This document shows positions 19,550 through 29,103 of a stretch of 34,751 bases of DNA, in pieces (position 1 is the first letter of the stretch; each line of letters begins with the position of its first letter). Position numbers and translations under genes: made by a program. The notes beneath the pieces are model-generated. The model was not told the DNA's origin and ran no database searches. It saw only the letters and a list, made by a program, of their open reading frames with translations. This DNA is from Sphaeroforma sirkka (taxonomy: Eukaryota > Opisthokonta > Ichthyosporea > Ichthyophonida): assembly GCA_001586965.3 (NCBI GenBank), contig LUCW03001437.1:1-34751 (forward strand). Reading direction: 5' to 3'.

Positions 19550-22123
19550 GTGCAGAAGTGGATTCAAGATTTGGTCATAGTTCAAAGGGATACAGCCACT
19601 TCCGTCAACTTACCCTTGCTCGCCGTGCCAGAGTATACTCAATCTGGAGAACTAAAGAAAGTGCGAGTGTGTTTGGACCTCAGAGCGGTGAATGCATTAA
19701 TACCGGCGGATCAGTTCATTATTCCCCGTATCAACGACATCATTGGTAACATCAAAGGGAAGAGATACTACACGACATTGGATCTAACCGCAGCGTACCA
19801 TCGACTCCCAATTCACCCTGATTCTCAGTATCTATTCAGTTTCACACATGGCAAAAGCCAGTATTCCTTTACATCAGCGCCATTTGGACTACACACTGAC
19901 GCAGCAGTTTCAGCGTACACTGAGTGTGATATTGCAAGGACTTCCGGCACACCACTACCTGGACGACATCGTAATAGCAACAGATGACTACGAGGAACAC
20001 GTACGAGTAGTGAAAGAGGTCATTCGGCGGCTGACGTACCACAGTTTCAAGCTAAACCCTTCAAAATGTCATTTTGCAGTCAAAGAAGTCATGATCCTAG
20101 GGAAGCGAGCATCGAAGGCCGGAATTGATATTTGCCATGAAAAGCAGGCCAAGCTCATTGACTGGCCAACCCCGAAGAAGTACAAAGACATTGCATCGGC
20201 CTTGGGATTAGCCAACTTTCTTCACGAGCACCTACTAAACTTTGCAGAGGTAGTTGCCCTACTCCGGGAATTTGTAAGACTGAAGCCTAAGGAAATCATT
20301 GGAGACAGGTGGGAACAGAGACACCAGCAAGCTTGGGATGCCATGAAGCAAGCCATAGTTGAGGCAGTAGTGTTGAAATTTCCCGTCGACGAAGTACCTT
20401 TACAACTCGAAACGGATGCAAGCGACTACGGTATTGGAGGTGCATTGTTCCAGACCATAGAAGGGAAGAAGCAATACCTAATGTTCTTCAGCAAGACCCT
20501 CAACGCAGCACAGCGCAATTACGCAACACCCATGAAGGAATTATTGGCCTTGGTATATGGTCTCACACACTTCCGGGATCATCTCGAAGGTCAACGCTTT
20601 TCAGTGTTGACTGATCACAAGGCTTTGGTGTATATGAACACACAGCTAAAGCTGAATCCGATGCTACAACGATGGCATCACATCATAGCGCCTTTCAATT
20701 TCACTATCTCGCACATCCCGGGTATAAAGAACGTGCTACCAGACGCGTGGTCTAGGCTTCATGAGGGAACTGTTGAGACCGAGGACCCGGAGGTACTATA
20801 TGCAGAATGTTGGCAACTTTTTCCAGATTACTTTGAGCAAGCGCAACGGATTATGGGTGAGAATAATGTCGATGTCTTTGCTTCGCACCAGGATCATCAT
20901 TTGCCACGCTACTACACCGACGATGACAGGGGTGGAGCGTTTGCACATTGTTGGAAAGATATAGACGGATGGATGAACCCACCATGGAGATTATTATTCC
21001 ATAGAATGTTGCGCAAGATACGATCAGAGAGGGCCACAGCTACGGTGTGTCTACCGTGGGCGCCCCACGAGCCTTGGTTCCAGTTATTCAAGTTGCTTCT
21101 ACAAAGAGACCCAGTATTAGTTCCAAGGACAGCCCACTCCTTCCTCAAATACGGAAAGTATGCGACTGGCAAGACACCATGGGGTCACACAGTCATTGCC
21201 AGAGTAGGCCCACGCAATGGTTACAGCCTTCCAGCGACGTTTTCAGCACGATTGGGATATGCCGAACCGTCCTCAGTATCGAAAGTCACCCCATTAGATA
21301 CGTCTCGGCTAGTATCGATCGCTACCTCGGAAGTAGCCATGACGGATTCTCCAGATGAGGAAGAGATAAGCCGTCGCACACAGCTCACCTTGTGTCAGCA
21401 TGAGATTGGGCATCATAGAGCAGAAGATACAGTTGCTCAACTACAGCAGAACGGACATTTGTGGCCTAACGCTCTGGAACTTGCACAAACAGTTAGGAGA
21501 AACTGTTGCACATGTCTAGGACAGAGGGTGTTACGAAAGGGATTTCACCCGATGATTAATATAACGGCAAAGTATCCGTGGGATCATATTCAAGTCAACA
21601 TGATTCCAATGCCACTAGTTTCAGCAGCAGGAAATCGATATATATTGCACGTCTTGGATATAGCAACGGGGTACTCGATATTGAGAGCAACGGCCACAAA
21701 GTCAGCAGAAGTGGTGACATCGAAACTTATGGAGGTGTTTGGGGAACATGGTTTTCCCAGGAAAATTCAATCAGACGAGGGAGGCGAGTTTTCGAACAAG
21801 ATTGTTAAATTAATAACTCAAGAAGTTGGAGTGATGCATGCAAAGTCGCCACCATACCGTCCTCAGGTTCTGGGAGCAGCGGAGAGAAGACACAGAGACA
21901 TACACGAAGGAGTTCGCAAGCTATGTGAATCTTTGCCTACGGCATGGGATGTCCGACTACCACTTATTATGCTGTGCCAGAACCTCCGAATATCTCGGCG
22001 ACACAAGACAGCACCATTCAGTGCTTACTTCGGTCGCCGTCATGTTCCGTTTGCTGACTTCACGGATGACCTTCCGGGGAATCAGCCGTCACCAATGAGG
22101 CTTGGGCACACCGGCTGGATCGT
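19550..22123 (+). pseudogene. Element D pol: RT, RNase H, Dam-like domain, integrase core
   Basis: RT begins in the 19550-19987 frame (VNLPLLAVPEY, VRVCLDLRAVNALIPADQF, YYTTLDLTAAYHRLPI). A 2-bp loss near 19893 moves it to the long 19848-22247 frame. In that frame YLDD is at residues 37-40, then come RNase H (LETDASDYGIGGALF, FFSKTLNAAQRNYATPMKE, LTDHKAL) and a Dam-like domain (VDVFASHQDHHLPRYYT, GWMNPPW with NPPW at 20976-20987, CLPWAPHEPWF). The integrase zinc domain (CQHEIGHH ... CCTC) is followed by the core. The first catalytic residue is Asn (QVNMIPMP, codon 21597-21599) where C has Asp; the second (IQSDEGGEF) and Glu (GAAERRH) are present. The reading shifts again near 22090. Confidence 0.91.
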
Positions 22124-22648
22124 TTGCACGACACTATCTTGCCGACGCTTTACAAGGTCACGCAGAAATACGCAGACACACTATCCAGGCAGTTTGACCG
22201 CCTCCATGCTTACGATTTTATCGCCTTTCAACCAGGGGATGTGGTAATGGTACGGTCCGAAGGTCGCACAACCAAAGCAATGCGACCAATGTTTGGACCA
22301 TACGTTGTCAAAGCCAGACAGGGACAAGGATATGAACTGACACACAAGGATGGTTCACTTCCAGATACTTTCAAAGGTAAACCAGTTAGAGTGGAACTTT
22401 TGCGACTAGTCCATAGAGCCACCGAAAAGCCTTTAGAAGATCATATGTGGCAGGATAGTTCCTCGTTCCGTTACATCATTCGACATAGACAGAATGATTC
22501 CACAGGGAATACATTATACTTGGTTCACTGGCGGGATGGTGATCCAACTTGGGAGTCAGCCGAAGCTTTTGACGATCCGAATGACATCGCGGCATACCAC
22601 AAAGCCGAGCAAACTCGGCAGAAGAAGAAAGCGGCACAACAACAATAA
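22124..22648 (+). pseudogene. Element D pol C-terminus: integrase tail and chromodomain
   Basis: The frame continues integrase after the shift near 22090. It shows LHDTILPTLYKVTQKYADTL, GDVVMVRSEGRTTKAMRP, the GPY/F-like FGPYVVKARQGQGYEL, and KPVRVELLRLVHRATEKP. It ends with a chromodomain-like stretch YIIRHRQNDSTGNTLYLVHW and DGDPTWESAEAFDDPNDIA, then a Lys/Gln-rich tail and TAA. Chromodomains on Ty3-type integrases are known to steer insertion toward particular chromatin; that role here is inferred. Confidence 0.9.
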
Positions 22649-23059
22649 TTCCAACGTTACGTTGATGAATACTAGATGTCTATCATCTACTTCCGGATCG
22701 GAGTTTTGTCTCTCCTCGTGAGATTTCACCACGGTATAGAGGCGAAAGACGATTCCACAACTCGAGCTTATAGGCGAGTATAACTCCAGCGGATACCCTA
22801 GCTTATGGGGGGGTGAAAACATACCAGCGGATACCCTAGCTTTTTGGGGGGTGAAAATATACCAGCACAGCCGGGATGGTTCAAAAGACCAGTTTCCAAG
22901 GCAAGAACTTACTCAGCAGAAGGATTTCACTAGTTTATATATATATATATATATTGTTTAATTTACAATACTAGTTTTATATGTTTAATTTTCAATAGTT
23001 AAGAGGTCATTTATTTTTGAAGCTCTTCAATCACTGGTGACGCTTGAGCTTGAGGGGAG
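22649..23059 (+). other. Element D 3' UTR with 38-bp repeats and polypurine tract
   Basis: Two copies of a 38-bp unit CCAGCGGATACCCTAGCTTn followed by a run of six or seven G and TGAAAA lie at 22786-22861. A unit related to the C minisatellite (ACTCGAGCTTATAGGCGAGT) sits just before. An AT run lies at about 22936-22955. The purine tract TGAGGGGAG (23051-23059) directly precedes the 3' LTR. No ORF with known motifs is present. Confidence 0.75.
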
Positions 23060-23224
23060 TGTGGTAAAAGTCCCCTTAAACCACTATCAGTGTGGAGTTA
23101 GAATTAGTTTACAATTAATTCACACGAGGTGAATTATTTGTAGACCACGTAGACAATCAAATATAAGAATAAATACACCGCACTGAGCCTCAGGGAGACT
23201 CAGTAGGTTTTAGTTTTTACTACA
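23060..23224 (+). repeat. Element D 3' LTR (165 bp)
   Basis: It matches 14252-14431 apart from one substitution (CAGGGAG for CATGGAG) and 15 missing bases before the TTTTACTACA end. It is preceded by a purine tract and followed by the target duplication ACCG. Confidence 0.93.
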
Positions 23225-23228
23225 ACCG
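23225..23228. repeat. Target site duplication of element D, right copy (ACCG)
   Basis: This is the partner of 14248-14251. Element C gag resumes here on the minus strand (ENHRRARER). Confidence 0.85.
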
Positions 23229-24748
23229 TTCACGTGCCCTCCTGTGGTTCTCCATGAGCTGTGTCATTTGTTCCATAAGAGGAGTGTGCATGTTCCGACT
23301 TTGGCCCTTGGCTAACTTGCGAAACGCGGGATCGACAGTGGCTTGTGTTTCGTGCGAACAGATCTGTTCGATCTGTAGCTGAGGTGTGCATGTCTTCAAC
23401 CGTTCAGAGTTGTCGCGGATGTAGTCCAGCGTTGACTTCTCCGCCTTGAAGTAAGATAGTACCTTATGAAGCCATGTAAGGTTCCAACTCTCGTCCAGCC
23501 CTGCGATTTGTTCGTTCTTGAACGCCTCGAGGAGAGCCCCTCTTGTGTCCCGTTCCATAATATCATGTAGGTAGTATCTGTTCGACGGCCAATCAGGCCA
23601 CGTACGTGGTGAAGGTACGGGACGCTTCTCTACCGGTCGGGACTCTAATGTAGCTCGAAGTGTCTCAATCACGCCCCGAAGAGCTTCAGCTCGAGCCGTG
23701 TTATTCTCCTCGATTGCTTGGCATAGCTCGTCACTTAAATGTAGTATCCGTGCGTGTAGCGCCTGTCGCCTTTCTCGATACTAGCCGGTGTGGGCGGAGG
23801 CACTGTTGTCTCCTTCTCTTGTCGTTTAGGTGTCTGTACATATTCACTGGACGCTTCTTTCTCGCCCCACTGACGTTGCTGTTGTTGGCGCAGGTTCGTA
23901 CTTAATCGGTCCTGTCTATTCTTCACCGCCTGCTTACCTTGAGGATTCTGTCTGGCTAATACTTGTTCATGTGCGAACTCTTGAAAAGTTGGTGTGTTCT
24001 CACTGGCAGACAGAGTTATCATCCTCCTCGGTTGAACTGTCCTCTGACCCTGGTGATTTGTACCCGAGTCCATAAAACGGACGCTCACAGCCTTGAATTC
24101 GGAAGGTAGGGTTGTCTTCGTCCTCTGGTACTGCCTGTACCCGTTCGTGTGCGTCAGAAGAACTCTCCTTAGCGGCCGGCCTTTTTGTAGTTCGTCCGGC
24201 GTTTATGCGCTGTAACCTCTGTTCGTATTTTCCAAAGAGAGACTGCTGTTGTGTCATCAGCTCCGTGAGTTTCTGAGCTGACGATTGTTCCCGTGCCGTT
24301 TCCTTGTTGTTGGTACGGTTCCGGTGACGCTTCCGCTTGTTAGGTGGGAGGCGTGGTGGGTCATTACTAGGAAATAAGGCCCCTGGAGTATCCAGAGACG
24401 AACGAGGGGACAGCCCTTCACTGGCTACCTGTTCACCAATAAAAGTCTGACTACTGTCCGCACGCAGGTCGGGTACTTCCTTGGTCTCACACTCGAATAT
24501 GACATCCTCGTCAGATTGTGCAGGTCCATTTTTGTTTGCTGTTGGTGGCTGCTTGTCGTCCGCGGAAATAATGTGTGGAGCCCCAAGATGTGTCTGTTGT
24601 TGCCCCTCCAGAGCCTGACCTGAGTGCGGAGCGGAGCGTTCCGTATGGGACTGACGACGTTTAGTTCCACGTCGGTCGATATCATCTTCCTTGCGGCGCT
24701 CAGGATTCAAGAGTTGCTGTCTACAACTTTGGCGGGGGGGTAGGACAT
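23225..24748 (-). pseudogene. Element C gag, N-terminal part
   Basis: A start at ATG 24748-24746 (MSYPP) would join the 24710-24000 frame after a one-base slip in the run of seven C/G at 24734-24740; this start is an inference. That frame is charged and low in complexity (ERRKEDDIDRRGTKRRQS, KRKRHRNRTNNKE). A shift near 24000-24060 leads to 24088-23735 (FAHEQVLARQNPQGKQAVKNR). Another shift near 23775 leads to the conserved gag core: SDELCQAIEENNTAR, RTWPDWPSNRYYLHD, RDTRGALLEAFKNEQIAGLDESWN, HKVLSYFKAEKSTLDYIRDN, ICSHETQATVDPAFRKLAKGQ. The core ends at the D insertion and continues at 14251. I see no classical MHR motif. Confidence 0.82.
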
Positions 24749-25511
24749 GGTTGGTGAGTTGTTCGTCAATGGAGAACTAGAAATGTGTGCGAATGAACTG
24801 ATAGAGTACTGAATATAAATATCCATTTTCTATTAAATTTCATCCTTCAAACACATAACGTCTCGACATCGATCTCCGAGGAACTCGTGGGTTCCCTCGT
24901 GACTGTTTCATTTTACACTAACATAAGTAGTGTGGATACACTCACATACCAGCTGTCTTACTCTTCATCCCACAATAACATATGGTTGAGTGCCTCATTA
25001 GTCGGAGCCACTTCTTGTTCTACTCCTCGCCAGCTCTTGCTCCGGCCTAATGACGGCCTACTCGCAGGACCCTGTTGGGAACTTCCCTCATCGCTCCTCT
25101 TTTACTCTTCTTACCCGTGATGCCCTTGTCATGTGCTGTTGCGGTTGTTGGAATATGCTTCTCGATCTAAGAACGATTGCTCGTTATTGCACTCCTAAAC
25201 TAAGCTGCTGTCAACCACACCTTCTGTGCATACTGTTGATCCTCTCCGTTGACCTGATTTATCTGGAAGTTCTAGTGATTTGAGTGTGTTCGCATATCAT
25301 TTTCACAATTTAACCTTGTATTTACTTACATCGTTCGTGTTATGTGCGCCCCCACCCTTATATGCTCCTAATAACTCACAGGTGCTTACTTGTGTCTCTG
25401 TATGCTTCCTAATATCCCCTTCTGTCGATCTAATTTATCTAATTCACCCTATATGCAATTCATTGATCGTAGTTGGCTTCACCTAGATAGTCATCTCTTC
25501 TTCTTTACTTT
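24749..25511 (-). other. Element C leader region, no recognisable gene
   Basis: The 763 bp upstream of C gag show no convincing ORF and no C-family LTR. By position this is the C 5' leader, cut at 25512 by an A/B-type LTR fragment. Small frames here have no motif. Confidence 0.5.
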
Positions 25512-25640
25512 TGTAAACTTCGATGGAAATTACTAGGTTTCAAACTATATTAAACTAAAATACAATTTAGTCAGTTAGGATTTAGCAGTGGTAGCTTGTG
25601 TAAGAATGATCGGGACTGCCTCTTGTTAAGAGCCTAAATA
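25512..25640 (-). repeat. Fragment of A/B-family LTR (129 bp)
   Basis: TGTAAACTTCGATGGAAATT to AGAGCCTAAATA is almost identical to 26450-26578, the same end of the element B LTR in the same orientation. Similarity stops abruptly where the tRNA-like sequence begins. The two LTR pieces thus flank 25641-26449 as direct repeats. Confidence 0.9.
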
Positions 25641-25650
25641 CTCTCGCCAG

Positions 25651-25722
25651 TGGTAACTGGCTTAGTGGTAAGCATACTGGCTGGTAAACCAGTAGGTCTC
25701 GGGTTCGAAACTCGGCCCGAAA
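25651..25722 (+). other. tRNA-like sequence, probably SINE head or decayed tRNA
   Basis: A canonical A box (TGGCTTAGTGG, 25658-25668) and B box (GGTTCGAAAC, 25702-25711) are present. GCTT/AAGC gives a D-stem. ACTGG/CCAGT gives an anticodon stem around an eight-base loop CTGGTAAA, suggestive of Thr-GGT with one extra base. TCGGG/CTCGG gives a T-stem with two G-T pairs. The seven bases before the A box (TGGTAAC) do not pair with those after the T-stem (CCCGAAA), so no acceptor stem forms. A functional tRNA is therefore unlikely; a tRNA-derived repeat with a pol III promoter fits better. Confidence 0.55.
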
Positions 25723-25724
25723 TT

Positions 25725-26373
25725 TTCTTCTTCTTCGGTATAGGAAGAATATCAGCCAAGTGGGACACGATAGAGGGGTCCACAACTGCTGCTGCCGCTA
25801 GCTCCTTCAAGAGCGCTTCAGTGCGGTTCAATTGGCGTCGAGATTGAGAGGATCCAACCACTCGTTGTCGAGTTATGGCGTCGTCAGCTTCGGCCCCAAG
25901 ATTTGAGCTGAATGGAATGGCTTCTCCATCGATGGCGAAACCGAAATTTTCGGACAGGTCCAATACTTCCTTTTCACTCCGGATTTGTGCTGGAGTGTCC
26001 TTTAGATGTGGAGTTATAATGCCCCCGACATTCGTATCCACGAATTTTCCAGCCTTTCGACGTTTATCCCCAATATTTGACGGCACGTGGTCAGGGGGGC
26101 AAACTGGGGTCCTGAGCTTCACTCCTAGGTGATACACGGACGCTGGCGAGCCTTTCTGCGGTAGTAGATACCTCTTCTTCCAAGGCTTTAGGATCCGACG
26201 AGTCATCCTCAGAATAATAACTCTGTATCAACCTCAGAATTTGCTTCCCCAACAGTATCCTCGGCAGGCTCAAATCCAGACAGGCTAGGTGTTTCCACAA
26301 TGACCTCAGGAACCTCGGCAGGCTTAGCAGGCATAGAGCTAGTAAACCCCTTGCCTTTAGAAAACCCAGCCAT
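25725..26373 (-). pseudogene. Unknown ORF, about 215 codons, broken
   Basis: I do not recognise this protein. It starts at ATG 26373-26371 (MAGFSKGKGFTSSMPAKPAE). One shift near 26212 leads to EDDSSDPKALEEEVSTTAERLASV, and a second in the C run near 26097 leads to DHVPSNIGDKRRKAGKFVDTNVGGII, then TPAQIRSEKEVLDLSENFGFA, RVVGSSQSRRQLNRTEALLKELAAAAVVDPSIVSHLADILPI, and a Lys run against the tRNA-like sequence. It is acidic at the start and probably helical at the end (Leu/Ala-rich). It lies between two direct A/B-type LTR pieces. It could be a captured host-gene piece or the first ORF of another element. Confidence 0.5.
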
Positions 26374-26449
26374 AGTATTTGCTGGATAGTAAATCGATGT
26401 CAGACAGTCTAGAAAGTACACTACTGTAACTACTAAATAACTAAAAATA

Positions 26450-27041
26450 TGTAAACTTCGATGGAAATTACTAAGTTTCAAACTATATTAAACTAAAATA
26501 CAATTTAGTCAGTTAGGATTTTAGCAGTGGTAGCTTGTGTAAGAATGATCGGGACTGCCTCTTGTTAAGAGCCTAAATATCCTCGATCACACAGGGCGTA
26601 CCTCTAGCTGTTCTTTATTGAATTTTTTCACTAGAAGTACTAAGTGTTCATGACCACTTGCCTAATTTGTAAATAGACATAATAACGTAAGTCACGTGAA
26701 TACATTAGCTGATATAAATAAAGTTCCATCTGAACGGGAAAGTTAAAAAAAAAAAAGAAAGACTTATTGGATTTTGGAGATTGAGGGAGGACCAAAATCT
26801 ATAAGTAGTAGTTCGGAGATTATAAAATTTAGTTTATAATATCCTACATCTACTAATGTCTCAAATAGGTCCAAGTAGATGAGTCATACCAAATACTCAG
26901 GCTATTGGAGCCATCAAAAGTGAATTTAGAACACTTTGGAAATATTGGAAAAGAGCTTGTACTAAAATATTTAAAATACAAATAAAGATATTATCTCAAT
27001 TGATCTTGATATTTTAGACTGACCGGAGGCCGTATTTCTAC
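26450..27041 (-). repeat. Element B 3' LTR (592 bp, the only full-length A/B-family LTR here)
   Basis: On the plus strand it begins TGTAAACTTCGATGG and ends GTATTTCTACA, giving inverted termini TGTA...TACA. In element orientation the AATAAA noted in A falls near 26618. Next to it inside the element is a purine tract. Confidence 0.92.
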
Positions 27042-27055
27042 ATAGCCCCCAGTAG
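27042..27055 (-). other. Element B polypurine tract
   Basis: On the minus strand GCTACTGGGGGCTA directly precedes the LTR start TGTAGAAATACGG. The run of five G is interrupted by pyrimidines, so this is a weak but correctly placed candidate. Confidence 0.5.
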
Positions 27056-27170
27056 CTTTTAGAACTACGAACGTACGTTAAGATACGATCTAGTTGGTAA
27101 AGCGAAAACCAAAGTAAAAAACGGTTTCGGTCATGACTTATCGAGTAAGTATGTGCCTATATGTACGAGT

Positions 27171-29103
27171 TCAAGACTCATGTTGTACTCTATGTCGTTT
27201 AGTATTTGGTCCAGTAACCATTTCCGATGTAGGCGCCTTACGTTTATTATTTGGTAAGGTAATAGCCAAAGGCTGTTCTTCATTAGTAAGTAAGTTTGAA
27301 CAATTTTCTGCACTGTTGGTAAGCAGATCAGAAAGTTTAGTCACGTAGGAAGTAGGTGGCAAATAGGGAATTTCAGATCCGTCAGGGTTTGTAGTCACCT
27401 GAGGAAACCCTTTTCGTTTATCTCGTGTGTTCTTATGTAAACGCTTATTCCATTTTCTTATTAAAGATACGAAGAAAGTCGCGAGATTCACGAAATGCAT
27501 CGGAGGTTAGCCAAGCTACTGTCCCATCCATGAAACGGGTCTTGTAGTAAGTGTAACCGTCTTCGGATGTTTTGTCAATTATATCTTTGACTTGTGACTC
27601 CATAACTGGTACATCAGAATCAAATGAGCGAGCGAATGAGAGTTCGGAGGTAGGGATACGGTGAGTGCCTAGATTGGTTGCGCTAGTACCATCAATGTTA
27701 TTCACTTCGTAAGTATCACTCTTCTCATCATGGTAGGAAATAACAAAAGGTCCTATCGTCTTAGAAGAGAGTTCGGTAACGTTGGCGTTTCGATTTATAA
27801 TGTTAACGTAATCGCCGACTTTGAACTGAACAATGTTCTTAGTGTTATTCCATCGGTCATACGCTTTAAGTAGGACGCGATTTTTGTGCTCGAGTAAACA
27901 GGGGTAAACAACGTTCTGCATATGCTCGATCTTTTGTGTAGCCACGGGGTAGCGTGTTTCTCGGGCGCAGTTTTATCAAACGTTGCTTGTAATTCACTAT
28001 AGCGGCCAAAGAAATAGTGAAACGGGAGTGTTCCAGTTTGAGGATTCATGCAGTTATTCATTTGAGTCTGAACCCATTTCAAATGATAAGGCCACATATC
28101 CTCAACGTCGTCTAGTGCGGTACGCAAGAGTTTCTTAAGTTCTCTATGACGTGTCTCATTTGCACCCTGCGTTTGAGGTTTGTAAGGAACACCACGCCTA
28201 TGGGTCATGCCTGATACGAGTATAAGTGCCTCCATTACGTCGGTACAAAACTCACTACCGTTATCAGAACATAGTACTCGGGGAAACCGAAGTCATTAAA
28301 GACGTGATAGCATAATTCTGCCACTGTTTGTGGACGTTTGTTCGGTATTGCATAAAGCAAGTTATAGCCCGAAGCCACACATAAGAAATGACAGATATAT
28401 ACATCGCCAGTATGCTTGGATCGCGGGAGTTTAACCAAATCGACTATGACTCGGCGCATCGGTTGGTCTTCTGTCACACTTTTAGGGGTGCCCAACCGTA
28501 TCGCTTGATCTGGTTCTTTTCACAATCAGTACAGCGTCGGTATACTTCACGTATGGTTTCTTTCAGCGCCGGGTGATCAAGCCCTGCACGAATAGCCATT
28601 TTATAAGTATGCTCATATGCTCGATGCGTTAAATTATGTATAATTTTAACTCTACTTTCGAGCTCTTCTAAGTCAGTCAGATTCTGCGTAACGCTGGCTG
28701 GATGAACCATAGTCCTGTTGGAAAGGGCAACCTCAGTATCAGGAGGGGTAGACTCCTGAGATACATAATTGACAACATTGGATTGTTGAAGTATCTTCTT
28801 CAGTTGTTTCGCAACTCCTGGCTGTTCTTTAAGCAGCGCTTTAAGTAGTTGAGTGCGAGCTTCAGGTTCTCTTAGAGTTTTGAGTCTTTGATCCATGGCC
28901 TTAGCTAGTTCCATGTTTTTACGATCTAATGCCGTTTCAATCGGCATTACCTCGACTGCAATCTTGTTGGGTGCATGTGTTGTACGAGTCTTGAGCTTTT
29001 GTTCAAACTCTTTAGACTCCTCTAGTTTAGCTAAGAATTCGGTTGAGGGTTTCCACTTAGTGGTACCTGCAGGACCGATGCGACAAACAATGGTGTGTTT
29101 CAA
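27171..29103 (-). pseudogene. Element B pol: integrase, chromodomain-like end, basic tail
   Basis: Frames 29103-28474, 28495-28235, 28235-27795, 27945-27445 and 27500-27171 run in order. They show a charged linker (EFLAKLEESKEFEQKLKTR), the zinc domain (LTHRAYEH...CTDC), the first Asp (RRVIVDLVKLP), the second Asp in SDNGSEF (out of frame), and Glu in QGANETRH at 35-residue spacing. The GPY/F-like SSKTIGPFVISYHDEKSDTYEV and a chromodomain-like YYKTRFMDGTVAWLTSDAFRE follow. The tail is rich in Lys/Arg (NNKRKAPTS, NTKRHR) and looks like a nuclear localisation signal. Shifts before SDNGSEF and after FDKT are identical to those in element A. Confidence 0.88.

Larger units (their letters stand above)
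14252..23224 (+). mobile_element. Element D: Ty3/gypsy-type retrotransposon (C family) inserted in element C gag
   Basis: The element is about 9.0 kb, with short LTRs (180 and 165 bp), a 4-bp target duplication, a 2.35-kb leader, gag, protease, RT, RNase H, Dam-like domain, integrase, chromodomain, a 0.4-kb 3' UTR and a polypurine tract. Proteins are clearly homologous to C. The LTRs differ by one substitution and one 15-bp gap, so the insertion looks young. Even so, gag-pol has at least five frameshifts, a nonsense codon at about 17954 and a catalytic Asp-to-Asn change in integrase. D and C are in opposite orientations. Confidence 0.94.
3032..25511 (-). mobile_element. Element C: Ty3/gypsy-type retrotransposon split by two later insertions
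   Basis: Element C is read from high to low coordinates: leader (24749-25511), gag N-terminus (23225-24748), gag C-terminus (14251-13526), protease and RT (13525-12126), RNase H, Dam-like domain, integrase and chromodomain (6417-4026), 3' UTR, polypurine tract and 3' LTR. Element D sits in gag and a copia element sits in pol. At both places the C reading frame continues across the insertion once one copy of the target duplication is discounted. No 5' LTR is visible; the leader ends where an A/B-type LTR fragment begins at 25512. There are at least three frameshifts and one nonsense codon. Confidence 0.9.

Noticed and set aside
25651-25722. Functional tRNA-Thr gene
   Set aside because: The acceptor stem does not form and the anticodon loop has eight bases, so only a tRNA-derived sequence is supported.
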